A stretch of DNA of 64,000 nt from Variovorax paradoxus (GTDB lineage: Bacteria; Pseudomonadota; Gammaproteobacteria; Burkholderiales; Burkholderiaceae_C), in contig NZ_JAUSXG010000001.1 of the NCBI RefSeq assembly GCF_030815855.1, positions 496,001 to 560,000 on the forward strand. The letters are read 5' to 3'. Below, one piece after another: positions 46,926 through 56,700 of this stretch. The translations under genes were made by a program, and so were the position numbers. The first letter of the stretch is position 1; each line of letters opens with the position of its first letter. Under the pieces are notes generated by a model. It searched no databases. It saw only the letters and a list, made by a program, of their open reading frames with translations, and was not told where the DNA came from.

Positions 46926-47007
46926 GGCTGCCATCATAGAAGGCGCCAATTCCGGCCCACGGCGCGGCGCGTGACAGCGTGTGTCGAGCCGACGCCGCGT
47001 GCCGCGA

Positions 47008-47754
47008 TCAGGCGGCGGGGCTGAACAGGTCGACCCGGTCGGTAATGATGCCGTCGGTGCCCAGGTCGATCAGCCGCTGCGCGGCCCATTCGTCGTTGAC
47101 GGTGTAGCTCAGGGCGCGCATGCCCGCATCGTGCGCTTGCGCCACTGTGGCGGCATCCCAGAGCGCGTGGTTGCAGACGATGGCGGCGCAGTCGAGGCCG
47201 GTGGCCGCGGCCAGCCAGCCGTCGCGCAGCGTGTCGAGCAGGAGCCCGCGCGGCAGTCCGGGCTGCACCGCCTTCGCGCCCGCCAGCGATTCGGTTTGGA
47301 AGGACGTGAGCAGCGGCGGAACGGCCGCGCCCTGCCACAGCTGGGCTGCCTGCCGCGCCACCGCTTCGCCGGTTTCGCGCTCGGTGCCGGGCGTGGGCTT
47401 GATCTCGATGTTGAGCAGAAGGTCGTTCGCCAGGCAGAAGCGGGCCAGGTTCTCGAGCGTGGCGAGCGGCTCGCCCGCGAAAGCGCGCGAATGCCAGCCG
47501 CCGGCGTCGAGCTGCGAGAGCGCGCTCCAGGGCTGTTCGCCGCCGATGCCGTGGCCGTTGGTGGTGCGGTCGAGCGTGGCGTCGTGCATGAGGAACACGA
47601 CCCCGTCGGCGCTGAGCTTGGCATCGCATTCGAACATGCGGTAGCCATGCGCCGCGCCGAGCCGGAATGCGGCCAGCGTGTTCTCAGGGGCCAGCTTGCC
47701 GGCGCCGCGGTGCGCAACCCAGCGCGGATAGGGCCAGGGCTTCAGCGCCGGCAT
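47008..47754 (-). CDS. ugpQ: Glycerophosphodiester phosphodiesterase UgpQ
   Basis: UgpQ hydrolyses glycerophosphodiesters imported by the Ugp transporter to glycerol-3-phosphate. The 248-residue cytoplasmic protein shows the family metal/catalytic motif AHRGAGKLAPENTLAAF, the ECDAKLSADGVVFLMHD segment and TLDRTTNG. It lies 3 nt after ugpC, at the end of the ugp operon, as in E. coli. Confidence 0.95.
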   Translation of the reverse strand: MPALKPWPYPRWVAHRGAGKLAPENTLAAFRLGAAHGYRMFECDAKLSADGVVFLMHDATLDRTTNGHGIGGEQPWSALSQLDAGGWHSRAFAGEPLATLENLARFCLANDLLLNIEIKPTPGTERETGEAVARQAAQLWQGAAVPPLLTSFQTESLAGAKAVQPGLPRGLLLDTLRDGWLAAATGLDCAAIVCNHALWDAATVAQAHDAGMRALSYTVNDEWAAQRLIDLGTDGIITDRVDLFSPAA

Positions 47755-47757
47755 CGT

Positions 47758-48765
47758 TCAGTCGGCCCGCTTGCCGGAGCCGGCGTCGAACCAGTGCAGC
47801 TTGTCCTGGCGCGCGGCAATCTTCACCGTGTCGCCCGCGACCGGCGGATGATCGCCTTCGTCGGTGCGCATGATGATCTGCTCGTCGCCGATGCGGCCGT
47901 ACACCAGCCGTTCGGCGCCCAGCAGCTCGACCGATTCGACCTGCACGGACCAGCCGCTCTCGTCGAGCTTCATGTGCTCGGGGCGGATGCCGAGAATCTG
48001 GCCCGGCCGCACGCCGGGGGCATGCTGCAGCAGGTTCATCGGCGGCGAGCCGATGAAGCTTGCGACGAAGGTGGTGGCGGGCCGGTTGTACACCTCCTCG
48101 GGCGTTGCGAACTGGTCCATCACGCCGCCGTTCATCACGATGATGCGCTGCGCCAGCGTCATGGCCTCGACCTGGTCGTGCGTGACGAACAGCGAGGTAA
48201 TGCCGAGTTCGCGGTGCAGCTTCTGGATCTCGATGCGGGTCTGCGCACGCAGCTTGGCATCGAGGTTCGACAGCGGCTCGTCGAACAAGAACACCTGCGG
48301 CTGGCGCACGATGGCGCGGCCCATGGCCACGCGCTGGCGCTGGCCGCCCGAGAGCTCGCGCGGCTTGCGCTCGAGCAGGTGGCCGAGCTCGAGGATCTTG
48401 GCGGCCTTGTCGACGCGCGTCTTGATCTCGGGCTCCGGCACCTTGGCGATCTTCAGCCCGTAGGCCATGTTCTTGAACACGCTCATGTGCGGATAGAGCG
48501 CGTAGTTCTGGAACACCATGGCGATGTCGCGCTCGGAGGGTTCGAGCTGGTTCACCACGCGCCCGCCGATGGAGATTTCGCCGGCCGAGATTTCCTCCAG
48601 GCCGGCCACCATGCGCAGCAGGGTGGACTTGCCGCAGCCCGAAGGCCCGACGATGACGATGAATTCATGGTCGGCAATCTCGGCGCTCACGCCGTGGATG
48701 ACCTGGTTGGCTTTCGGCCCGTGGCCGTAGCGCTTGATGACGTTGCGAAGGGAGAGAGCAGCCAT
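47758..48765 (-). CDS. ugpC: sn-Glycerol-3-phosphate ABC transporter ATP-binding protein UgpC
   Basis: UgpC powers glycerol-3-phosphate uptake. The 335-residue ATPase has Walker [10 protein letters not shown], signature [14 protein letters not shown], Walker [17 protein letters not shown] and a C-terminal TOBE/regulatory domain ([14 protein letters not shown]). It lies 3 nt after ugpE. Closely related MalK/MsmX ATPases are distinguished here by the ugp context. Confidence 0.95.
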   Translation of the reverse strand: MAALSLRNVIKRYGHGPKANQVIHGVSAEIADHEFIVIVGPSGCGKSTLLRMVAGLEEISAGEISIGGRVVNQLEPSERDIAMVFQNYALYPHMSVFKNMAYGLKIAKVPEPEIKTRVDKAAKILELGHLLERKPRELSGGQRQRVAMGRAIVRQPQVFLFDEPLSNLDAKLRAQTRIEIQKLHRELGITSLFVTHDQVEAMTLAQRIIVMNGGVMDQFATPEEVYNRPATTFVASFIGSPPMNLLQHAPGVRPGQILGIRPEHMKLDESGWSVQVESVELLGAERLVYGRIGDEQIIMRTDEGDHPPVAGDTVKIAARQDKLHWFDAGSGKRAD

Positions 48766-48768
48766 AAC

Positions 48769-49620
48769 TTATTTTTCAGTGTCCACAAGGCCCTTGACGA
48801 ACCACTTTTGCATCAGCACCACCACCAGCGCGGGCGGCAGCATGGCGAGGATGGCGGTCGCCATCACGACGTTCCATTCGTTCTGGCCGTCGCCGCCGGC
48901 AATCATCCGCTTGATGCCGACCACCACGGGGTACATGTCTTCGCCGGTGGTGGCGAGCAGCGGCCAGAGGTACTGGTTCCATCCATAGATGAACTGGATG
49001 ACGAACAGCGCCGCAATCGAGGTCTTCGACAGCGGCAGCAGCACGTCGAAGAAAAAGCGCATCGGGCTGGCGCCGTCCATGCGCGAGGCTTCGGTGAGCT
49101 CGTCGGGCACCGTGAGGAAGAACTGCCGGAACAGGAAGGTGGCCGTGGCCGACGCAATCAGCGGCACCGTGAGGCCCGCGTAGGTGTTCAGCATGTTCAG
49201 GTCCGACAGCACCTTGTAGGTGGGCAGGATGCGCACCTCCACCGGCAGCATCAGCGTCACGAAGATGGCCCAGAAGCAGATCTTCTTGAACGGAAACCGG
49301 AAGTAGACGATGGCGAAGGCCGACAGCAGCGAAATCGCGATCTTGCCGACCGAGATCACCATCGCGGTCACGAAGCTCACCCACATCATGTGGGCGACCG
49401 GCGCATTGGAGCCGGCGGCGCTCGCGCGCCCGAACAGCGCGCCCTTGTAGCTGTCCCAGATGTTGGTGCCGGGCAGCAGCGGCATCGGCGCCTGCACGAT
49501 CTCCTGCGCGGTATGCGTGGACGCCACGAACGCGAGGTAGAGCGGGAAGGCGACGATGAACACGCCGAGGATCATCACCACGTGCGCCAGGATGCCCTGG
49601 GTGCCGCGTCTTTCAACCAT
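48769..49620 (-). CDS. ugpE: sn-Glycerol-3-phosphate ABC permease UgpE
   Basis: UgpE is one of two permease subunits. The 283-residue protein has six membrane segments and the EAA loop that contacts UgpC (LTEASRMDGASPMRFFFDV). It starts 39 nt after ugpA and is followed after 3 nt by ugpC. Confidence 0.95.
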   Translation of the reverse strand: MVERRGTQGILAHVVMILGVFIVAFPLYLAFVASTHTAQEIVQAPMPLLPGTNIWDSYKGALFGRASAAGSNAPVAHMMWVSFVTAMVISVGKIAISLLSAFAIVYFRFPFKKICFWAIFVTLMLPVEVRILPTYKVLSDLNMLNTYAGLTVPLIASATATFLFRQFFLTVPDELTEASRMDGASPMRFFFDVLLPLSKTSIAALFVIQFIYGWNQYLWPLLATTGEDMYPVVVGIKRMIAGGDGQNEWNVVMATAILAMLPPALVVVLMQKWFVKGLVDTEK

Positions 49621-49659
49621 GCCGGGCCTCCGCGGGAGTGTTTTTCTGCTTCATCATCA

Positions 49660-50541
49660 TCAGTACTGGACTTTCTTTTCCACGTAGCGGAACTGGATGA
49701 CCGTCAGGGCCACCACGATCACCATCAGCACGACCGACTGCGCGGCCGAGCCGCCCAGGTCCAGGCCTTTGAAGCCGTCGTGGTAAACCTTGTAGACCAG
49801 AATGGTCGTGTCCTTGCCCGGGCCGCCCTGCGTGGCCGCATCGACGATCGCGAAGGTGTCGAAGAAGGCGTAGACCACGTTGATCACCAGCAAGAAGAAG
49901 GTGGTGGGCGACAGCAGCGGGAACTGCACGGTCCAGAAGCGGCGCCACGGGCGCGCGCCGTCGATGGCCGCGGCCTCGATCAGCGACTTCGGGATCGATT
50001 GCAGGCCGGCCAGGAAGAACAGGAAGTTGTAGGAGATCTGCTTCCACACCGAGGCCATGACGATCAGCGTCATGGCGTGGCCCGAGTCGAGCAGGTGGTT
50101 CCAGTTGATGCCGATCTTGCCGAGCGCATAGGCCACCACGCCCAGCGAGGGCGAGAACATGAAGACCCACAGCACGGCCGCCACGGCGGGCGCCACCGCG
50201 TAGGGCAGGATCAGCATGGTCTTGTAGAAAGTGGCGCCACGCGCGATGCGGTCGGCGAACACCGCAAGCAGCAGCGACAGGCTGATGCCGATGCTCGCCA
50301 CCAGCACCGAGAACAGGGCGGTGGTCTTGAACGACTCGGCGTAGGCCGGGTCCTGGAACAGATCCTTGAAGTTCTGCAGCCCGACGAACTCGACCGTGGT
50401 GCCGAAGGCGTCCTGCTGCTGCAACGACTGCAGCAGCGCCTGCGCCGCCGGCCAGAAGAAAAACACGAGGATCACCGCCATCTGCGGTGTCAGAAGCAGC
50501 CAGGGCAGCCAGCCCGAGCGAAAGAAAACGCGTTTTTCCAT
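49660..50541 (-). CDS. ugpA: sn-Glycerol-3-phosphate ABC permease UgpA
   Basis: UgpA is the second permease subunit. The 293-residue protein has six membrane segments and the EAA loop [20 protein letters not shown]. It follows ugpB after a 107-nt gap that contains a strong intrinsic terminator, so its expression depends on read-through or an unseen promoter. Confidence 0.95.
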   Translation of the reverse strand: MEKRVFFRSGWLPWLLLTPQMAVILVFFFWPAAQALLQSLQQQDAFGTTVEFVGLQNFKDLFQDPAYAESFKTTALFSVLVASIGISLSLLLAVFADRIARGATFYKTMLILPYAVAPAVAAVLWVFMFSPSLGVVAYALGKIGINWNHLLDSGHAMTLIVMASVWKQISYNFLFFLAGLQSIPKSLIEAAAIDGARPWRRFWTVQFPLLSPTTFFLLVINVVYAFFDTFAIVDAATQGGPGKDTTILVYKVYHDGFKGLDLGGSAAQSVVLMVIVVALTVIQFRYVEKKVQY

Positions 50542-50554
50542 GAACCCTCTGCAT

Positions 50555-50612
50555 AAAAAATCCCGCCCGGTCCGCTCTTGCGCACAGGCGCACGAGCGAA
50601 CGGGAGGCGGGC
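50555..50612 (-). terminator. Intrinsic terminator between ugpB and ugpA
   Basis: Read on the minus strand, a long GC-rich hairpin (arms CCCGCC...GTGCGC and TGCGCA...GGGCGGG, roughly 50562-50612) is followed by TTTTTT (A-run 50555-50560). It lies about 35 nt after the ugpB stop and 14 nt before the ugpA start. Partial termination here would give more binding protein than permease. Confidence 0.75.
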
Positions 50613-50648
50613 GATATTAGCCGGACACGAGGGTCCGGGTCTCAATCG

Positions 50649-51962
50649 TTAACTTTTGTTGGCTTTCTGGAAGCGTTCCAGTTGTTCGTTGCCGCGGGTC
50701 ACGATGGAATCGAGGGCTTCCTTGGCGGTTTTCTTGCCGTTCCAGACCTGTTCGAGTTCCTCGTCCTCGATGGCGCGGATCTGCACGTAGTTGCCCAGGC
50801 GGATGCCGCGGCTCTTGTCGGTGACCTTGCGGATCATCTGCGTCACGGCCACGTCGGTGCCGGGGTTCTGCTTGTAGAAGCCCGATTCCTCGGTGAGCTT
50901 GTACGACGCCATGGTGACGGGCAGGTAGCCCGTGCGCTTGTGGCTGGCCGACTGCACTTCAGGCGTCGAGATGAAGCTGAAGAACTTGGCCACGCCCTTG
51001 TACTCGGCCGGCTTCTTGCCCGACATGACCCACAGGCTGGCGCCGCCGATCACGGTGTTCTGCGGGGCGCCGGGCACGTCCGGGTAGTAGGGCAGGGGCG
51101 CCAGGCCGTAGGCGAACTTGGCGTTCTTCGCCACGTTGCCGTAGAAGCCCGAAGAGGTATTGATCATGGCGCACTCGCCCGAGACGAACGACGCTTCGGG
51201 CACGTTGCCGCGGCCCTTGTAGATGAACAGGCCCTGCTTGGCCATGCTGGCGAGGTTCTCGATGTGGCGCTGGTGCAGCGGCGAATTGACCTTCAGGCGC
51301 GCATCCAGGCCTTGCAGGCCGTTCGATTTGCTCGCGAATTCCACGTTGTGCCAGGCGGAGAAGCTCTCGACCTGCGTCCAGTTCTGCCAGGCGGTGGTGA
51401 ACGGGCACTTGTGGCCGCTGGCCTTGAGCTTGGCGGCCGCGGCCACCACTTCGGGCCAGGTCGACGGGGCCTTGTCGGTCGGCAGGCCGGCCGCCTTGAA
51501 GGCGTCCTTGTTGATATAGAAGATCGTGGTCGAGCTGTTGAAAGGGAAGCTCAGCATCTGGCCGTTGGGCGCGGTGTAGTAGCCGCCCACCGCGGGAATG
51601 TAGGCGCTTGGGTCGAACTTCTCGCCCGCGTCCTTCATGACCTGGCCGACCGGCACGATGGCGCCCTTGCTGGCCATCATGGTGGCGGTGCCCACTTCGA
51701 AAACCTGCAGGATGTGGGGGGCGTTTCCGGAGCGGTAGGCCGCAATGGAGGCCGTCATCGATTCGTCGTACGTGCCTTTGAAGGTCGGCACGATCTTGTA
51801 TTCCTTCTGGCTCTCGTTGAACTGCTTGGCCAGGTCGTTGACCCACTCGTTGTTCACGGCGGTCATGGAATGCCACCACTGGATCTCGGTTTGGGCGTGG
51901 GCCACATTGAACAGCGTGGTGGCGGCCAGCGCCGATGCCAGCGCGAGCGTCTTGAATCGCAT
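50649..51962 (-). CDS. ugpB: sn-Glycerol-3-phosphate-binding periplasmic protein UgpB
   Basis: UgpB captures glycerol-3-phosphate (and glycerophosphodiesters in many species) in the periplasm. The start at 51962 gives 437 residues and a signal peptide (MRFKTLALASALAATTLFNV, cleavage after AHA). Mature features include TEIQWWHSMTAVNNEWVNDL, GATMMASKGAIVP-like and INTSSGFYGNVAKNAKFAYG segments, typical of UgpB. Length equals E. coli UgpB within one or two residues. It is first in ugpBAECQ. Confidence 0.95.
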   Translation of the reverse strand: MRFKTLALASALAATTLFNVAHAQTEIQWWHSMTAVNNEWVNDLAKQFNESQKEYKIVPTFKGTYDESMTASIAAYRSGNAPHILQVFEVGTATMMASKGAIVPVGQVMKDAGEKFDPSAYIPAVGGYYTAPNGQMLSFPFNSSTTIFYINKDAFKAAGLPTDKAPSTWPEVVAAAAKLKASGHKCPFTTAWQNWTQVESFSAWHNVEFASKSNGLQGLDARLKVNSPLHQRHIENLASMAKQGLFIYKGRGNVPEASFVSGECAMINTSSGFYGNVAKNAKFAYGLAPLPYYPDVPGAPQNTVIGGASLWVMSGKKPAEYKGVAKFFSFISTPEVQSASHKRTGYLPVTMASYKLTEESGFYKQNPGTDVAVTQMIRKVTDKSRGIRLGNYVQIRAIEDEELEQVWNGKKTAKEALDSIVTRGNEQLERFQKANKS

Positions 51963-52012
51963 GAAGACTCCTGAACGGAAAATGGAAAGCGCGGATGCTA
52001 GGCCATGTGGAT

Positions 52013-52029
52013 GACACAGCCGCGTCACA
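52013..52029 (-). promoter_or_regulatory. Possible Pho-box-like direct repeat upstream of ugpB
   Basis: On the minus strand TGTGAC and TGTGTC are repeated with an 11-nt period, 51 nt before the ugpB ATG. PhoB boxes are 11-nt direct repeats of TGTCAT-like half sites. The spacing fits but each half site has mismatches, so this is tentative. Confidence 0.35.
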
Positions 52030-52189
52030 TTGGCGCACGGACCACGACCATCCTCCAATCGGGGAAACCCCTTTGGCGGCAAGCCCGGCGCGGGGCGCGG
52101 GCCTGCATGTTGCGCTGCACCATGCTAGCATCGTCATCCCCTTTTTCGGCCTAGCCTGTCGCCGTGGCCGGGGTCTCAGCGAGCAAGTC

Positions 52190-53422
52190 ATGAGCAGCAA
52201 AACCTCCCTCGACAAAAGCCGGATCAAGTTCCTTTTGCTCGAAGGCATCCACCCTTCGGCCGTGGAGGTCCTGCGCGGCGCGGGCTACACCAACATCGAG
52301 TCGCTGCCAGGTGCGCTGCCCGACGCGGAGCTCAAGGCCAAGATCGCCGACGTGCACTTCCTGGGCATCCGCTCGCGCACGCAACTGACAGCCGAGGTCT
52401 TCGCGGCCGCCCAGAAGCTGGTGGCGGCGGGGTGCTTCTGCATCGGCACCAACCAGGTGGACCTCGAAGCCGCGCGCGAGCACGGCGTGGCGGTGTTCAA
52501 CGCGCCTTATTCCAACACCCGCTCGGTGGCCGAACTGGTATTGGCCGAAGCCATCCTCCTGCTGCGCGGTGTGCCTGAAAAAAGCGCGGTGGCGCACCGC
52601 GGCGGCTGGCTCAAGTCGGCCGAAAACGCCTTCGAAATCCGCGGCAAGACGCTGGGCATCGTGGGTTACGGCTCCATCGGCGCCCAGTTGTCGGTGCTGG
52701 CCGAGGCGCTCGGCATGCAGGTGGCTTTCTTCGACGTGGTCACCAAGCTGCCCTTGGGCAACGCGCGCCAGGTGCGCGAACTGCACCAGCTGCTGGCCCA
52801 GAGCGACATCGTGACCCTGCACGTGCCCGAAACGCAGGCCACCCAGTGGATGATCGGCGCGGCCGAAATCGCCGCCATGAAGCCAGGTGCCATCCTGATC
52901 AACGCCTCCCGCGGCACGGTCGTCGAGATCGAGCCGCTCGCCGAGGCGCTGAAGCAAAAGAAGCTGCTGGGCGCCGCGGTCGACGTGTTCCCGGTCGAGC
53001 CGCGCACCAACAAGGACGAGTTCCAGTCGCCCTTGCGCGGCCTGGACAACGTGATCCTGACCCCACACATCGGCGGCTCGACCATGGAGGCGCAGGCCAA
53101 CATCGGGCTCGAGGTGGCGGAAAAACTCGTCAAGTACAGCGACAACGGCACCTCGACCTCGTCCGTCAACTTTCCCGAGGTGGCGCTGCCGGCCCACCCC
53201 GGCAAGCACCGGCTGCTGCACATCCACCGCAACGTGCCGGGCGTGCTGTCCGAAATCAACAAGATCTTCTCGGACAACAACATCAACATCTCCTCGCAGT
53301 TCCTGCAGACCAACGAGAAGATCGGCTATGTGGTCATGGACATCGATGCGGCGTATTCCGACCTGGCCCTGGAAAAACTCGCCAAGGTGAACGGGACGAT
53401 CCGCAGCCGCGTGCTGTTCTGA
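52190..53422 (+). CDS. serA: D-3-phosphoglycerate dehydrogenase SerA
   Basis: SerA oxidises 3-phosphoglycerate in the first step of serine synthesis. The start at 52190 gives 410 residues, exactly the E. coli length; the frame is open upstream but without homology. It has the NAD fold GIVGYGSIGAQLSVLAEALG, catalytic Arg in INASRGTVVEIE, Glu in VDVFPVEP, and His near 293 in LTPHIGGST, then a C-terminal ACT domain (HRNVPGVLSEINKIF, INISSQFLQTNEKIGYVVMD) that binds serine for feedback inhibition. It is divergent from ugpB. Confidence 0.96.
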   Translation: MSSKTSLDKSRIKFLLLEGIHPSAVEVLRGAGYTNIESLPGALPDAELKAKIADVHFLGIRSRTQLTAEVFAAAQKLVAAGCFCIGTNQVDLEAAREHGVAVFNAPYSNTRSVAELVLAEAILLLRGVPEKSAVAHRGGWLKSAENAFEIRGKTLGIVGYGSIGAQLSVLAEALGMQVAFFDVVTKLPLGNARQVRELHQLLAQSDIVTLHVPETQATQWMIGAAEIAAMKPGAILINASRGTVVEIEPLAEALKQKKLLGAAVDVFPVEPRTNKDEFQSPLRGLDNVILTPHIGGSTMEAQANIGLEVAEKLVKYSDNGTSTSSVNFPEVALPAHPGKHRLLHIHRNVPGVLSEINKIFSDNNINISSQFLQTNEKIGYVVMDIDAAYSDLALEKLAKVNGTIRSRVLF

Positions 53423-53442
53423 AAGGCCTTTCCGGTCTTGCC

Positions 53443-53463
53443 CCCTCTCCCTCCGGGAGAGGG
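53443..53463. repeat. REP-like hairpin after serA
   Basis: Arms CCCTCTCCC (53443-53451) and GGGAGAGGG (53455-53463) with a 3-nt loop are followed by TTGGGGTGAGGG. This looks like the short extragenic palindromes found in many copies in Proteobacteria. It lies 20 nt after the serA stop and can also serve as a 3' end. Confidence 0.65.
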
Positions 53464-53797
53464 TTGGGGTGAGGGCAGCGGCCGTAACAACACACAAGCG
53501 CCCGGCCGGCGGTGCGGTGTGGGCGGCCCCTCTGTGCCGCCGAGGAGCGCAGCGTTTTGCGGATCAGGGCTCGCAGCTGTTTGAGCCGAAGGCGAGTTCT
53601 GCGAGACCCCGCGAAACGCGAGCACCGCAGGGGAGCCGCGAAGCGGCCGGCATAGTGGGGCCGACCGCGCCGTACCGTCGGCCGGGCGCCTCCCAAAAGG
53701 GGAACGGCGACCCTCACAAGGCAAGCCCCCAGTCCCTGCCCTAAAATCCCCACCCCCGGCTATGGGCGCGCAGCGCCCGGCCGAGGTGCCACCCCCG
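53464..53797. repeat. Palindrome-rich non-coding stretch between serA and the oxidase gene
   Basis: No convincing gene lies in this stretch. Further inverted repeats are CTCGCAG (53570-53576) with CTGCGAG (53599-53605), and GGCCGAC (53659-53665) with GTCGGCC (53677-53683). The pattern suggests one or more multi-copy extragenic repeats. No promoter for the oxidase gene was recognised. Confidence 0.5.
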
Positions 53798-56700
53798 ATG
53801 AATGCTCCGACCGCGTTGACCACGCTGTTGTCGCAGGCCGCAGAGCCTGTACGACTGCGCGAGATCCCCTATAACTACACCAGCTTTTCCGATCGCGAGA
53901 TCGTGATCCGCCTGTTGGGCGAGCGCGGCTGGGAACTGCTCCAGACCCTGCGCGCCGAGCGCCGCACCGGCCGATCGGCGCGCATGCTCTACGAAGTGCT
54001 CGGCGACATCTGGGTGGTGCAGCGCAACCCCTACCTCGTCGACGACCTGCTCGACAACCCGCGCCGCCGCGGCCAGCTGGTCGATGCGCTCAGGCACCGC
54101 CTGGCCGAGGTCCAGAAGCGCCGCACCCCCGACAGCGACCTGCCGCGCGACCAGCTCGTGGGCGAACTCACGGGGCTCGTCGGCCAGGCCGTCGCCGCCT
54201 TCGACACCGCCTTTCGCGACGTGGCGGCGCTTCGCCGCAAGGCCACGCGCGTGCTGGGCCGCCTCACGGCCAAGGACAACATCAAGTTCGACGGCCTCTC
54301 GCGCGTCTCGCACGTCACCGACGCCACCGACTGGCGCGTCGAATATCCGTTCGTGGTGCTGTGCCCCGACACCGAAGCCGAGATGGCGCTGCTGGTCAAG
54401 GGCTGCATCGAACTGGGCCTGACCATCATTCCGCGCGGCGGCGGCACCGGCTACACCGGCGGCGCCATTCCGCTCACGTGGAAGAGCGTGGTCATCAACA
54501 CCGAAAAGCTCGAGGCCATGACCGAGGTCGAGATGGTCTCGCTGCCGGGCCTCGAAGCGCCCGTGGCCACCGTCTGGACCGAAGCGGGCGTGGTCACGCA
54601 GCGCGTGGCCGACGCGGCCGAGCGCGCGGGCTATGTGTTCGCGGTCGATCCCACCTCCGCCGAAGCCTCGTGCGTTGGCGGCAACGTGGCGATGAACGCG
54701 GGCGGCAAGAAGGCCGTGCTCTGGGGCACGGCGCTCGACAACCTGGCGTCGTGGCGCATGGTCACCCCGCAGGCCGAATGGCTCGAAGTCACGCGCATCG
54801 GCCACAACCTCGGCAAGATCCACGACGCCGAAAGCGCCGTGTTCGAGCTGCAGTACTACGCCGCCGACGGCAAGACCAAGCTGCGCACGGAGCGCCTCGA
54901 CATTCCCGGCCGCAGCTTCCGCAAGGAAGGCCTCGGCAAGGACGTGACCGACAAGTTCCTCTCGGGCCTGCCGGGCATCCAGAAAGAGGGCTGCGACGGC
55001 CTCATCACCAGCTGCCGCTGGGTCGTGCACCGCATGCCGGCGCATACGCGCACGGTGTGCCTCGAATTCTTCGGCAACGCGAAGGACGCGGTGCCCAGCA
55101 TCGTCGAGATCAAGGACTTCATGTTCGCCGAGCAGAAGCGCTCCGGCGTGCTGCTGGCGGGCCTCGAGCATCTGGACGACCGTTACCTGAAAGCCGTGGG
55201 CTACGCCACCAAGTCGAAGAAGCACGGCGGCCTGCCAAAGATGGTGCTGTTCGGCGACATCGCGGGCGACGACGCCGATGCGGTGGCGCGCGTCACCTCG
55301 GAAGTGGTGCGCATCGCCAACTCGCGCAGCGGCGAAGGCTTCATTGCCATCAGCCCCGAGGCGCGCAAGAAATTCTGGCTCGACCGCAAGCGCACGGCCG
55401 CCATCAGCAAGCACACCAACGCCTTCAAGATCAACGAAGACGTGGTGATCCCGCTGCCGCGCATGGCGGAATACAGCGACGGCATCGAGCGCATCAACAT
55501 CGAGCTGTCGCTGCAGAACAAGCTCGCGCTCACCGATGCGCTCGAAGCCTTTTTGCTGCGTGGCAACCTGCCGCTCGGCAAGACCGACGACGCGCACGAG
55601 ATCCCGGCCGCCGAGCTGCTCGAAGACCGCGTGGCGCAGGCCGTGGCGATGGTGCAGGGCGTGCGAGCGCTCTGGGCCGAATGGCTGCGCGACGTCGACA
55701 CGCTGTTTCCACAGCTGCAGGACCACACCCTGCGCGCCAGCTGGAAGACCCAGCTGCGCCAGCCGCTGCAGGAAATATTCTCGGGCGCCGAGTTCGCGCC
55801 GATCCTGGCCGAGTGCACCGCCATCCACAAGCAGGTGCTCAAGGGCCGCGTATGGGTGGCGCTGCACATGCACGCGGGCGACGGCAACGTGCACACCAAC
55901 ATTCCCGTCAACAGCGACAACTACGACATGCTGCAGACCGCGCATGCCGCGGTGGTGCGCATCATGGCGCTGGCGCGCAGCCTTGATGGCGTGATTTCGG
56001 GCGAGCACGGCATCGGCATTACCAAGCTCGAGTTCCTGAGCGACGAAGAGCTGAAGCCCTTCATGGACTACAAGCAGCGCGTCGACCCCGAAGGCCGCTT
56101 CAACAAGGGCAAGCTGCTGCGCGCGCCGGCCGGCCAAAACATCGAACTGCATGCCGACCTGACCAACGCCTACACGCCGAGCTTCGGCCTCATGGGGCAC
56201 GAGTCGCTCATCATGCAGCAGAGCGACATCGGCGCCATTGCCGATAGCGTGAAGGACTGCCTGCGCTGCGGCAAGTGCAAGCCGGTGTGCGCCACCCACG
56301 TGCCGCGCGCCAACCTGCTCTACAGCCCGCGCAACAAGATCCTCGCGACCTCGCTGCTGGTGGAGGCCTTCCTCTACGAAGAGCAGACCCGGCGCGGCAT
56401 CAGCATCAAGCACTGGGAAGAGTTCGAGGACGTGGCTGACCACTGCACCGTGTGCCACAAGTGCCTCACGCCGTGCCCGGTGAAGATCGACTTCGGCGAC
56501 GTGTCGATGAACATGCGCAACCTGCTGCGCAAGATGGGGCAGAAGAGCTTCCGTCCCGGCAATGCGGCCGCGATGTTCTTCCTCAACGCGACCAATCCGC
56601 AGACCATCAAGGCGGTGCGAGCGGGCATGGTGGGCATCGGCTTCAAGGCCCAGCGCTTGGCCAACGACCTGCTGCGCGGGCTTGCGCGCAAGCAGACGGC

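Noticed and set aside
46981..50556. 1191-codon open frame antisense to the ugp genes
   Set aside because: It is a compositional shadow covering four ugp genes with intact motifs on the other strand.
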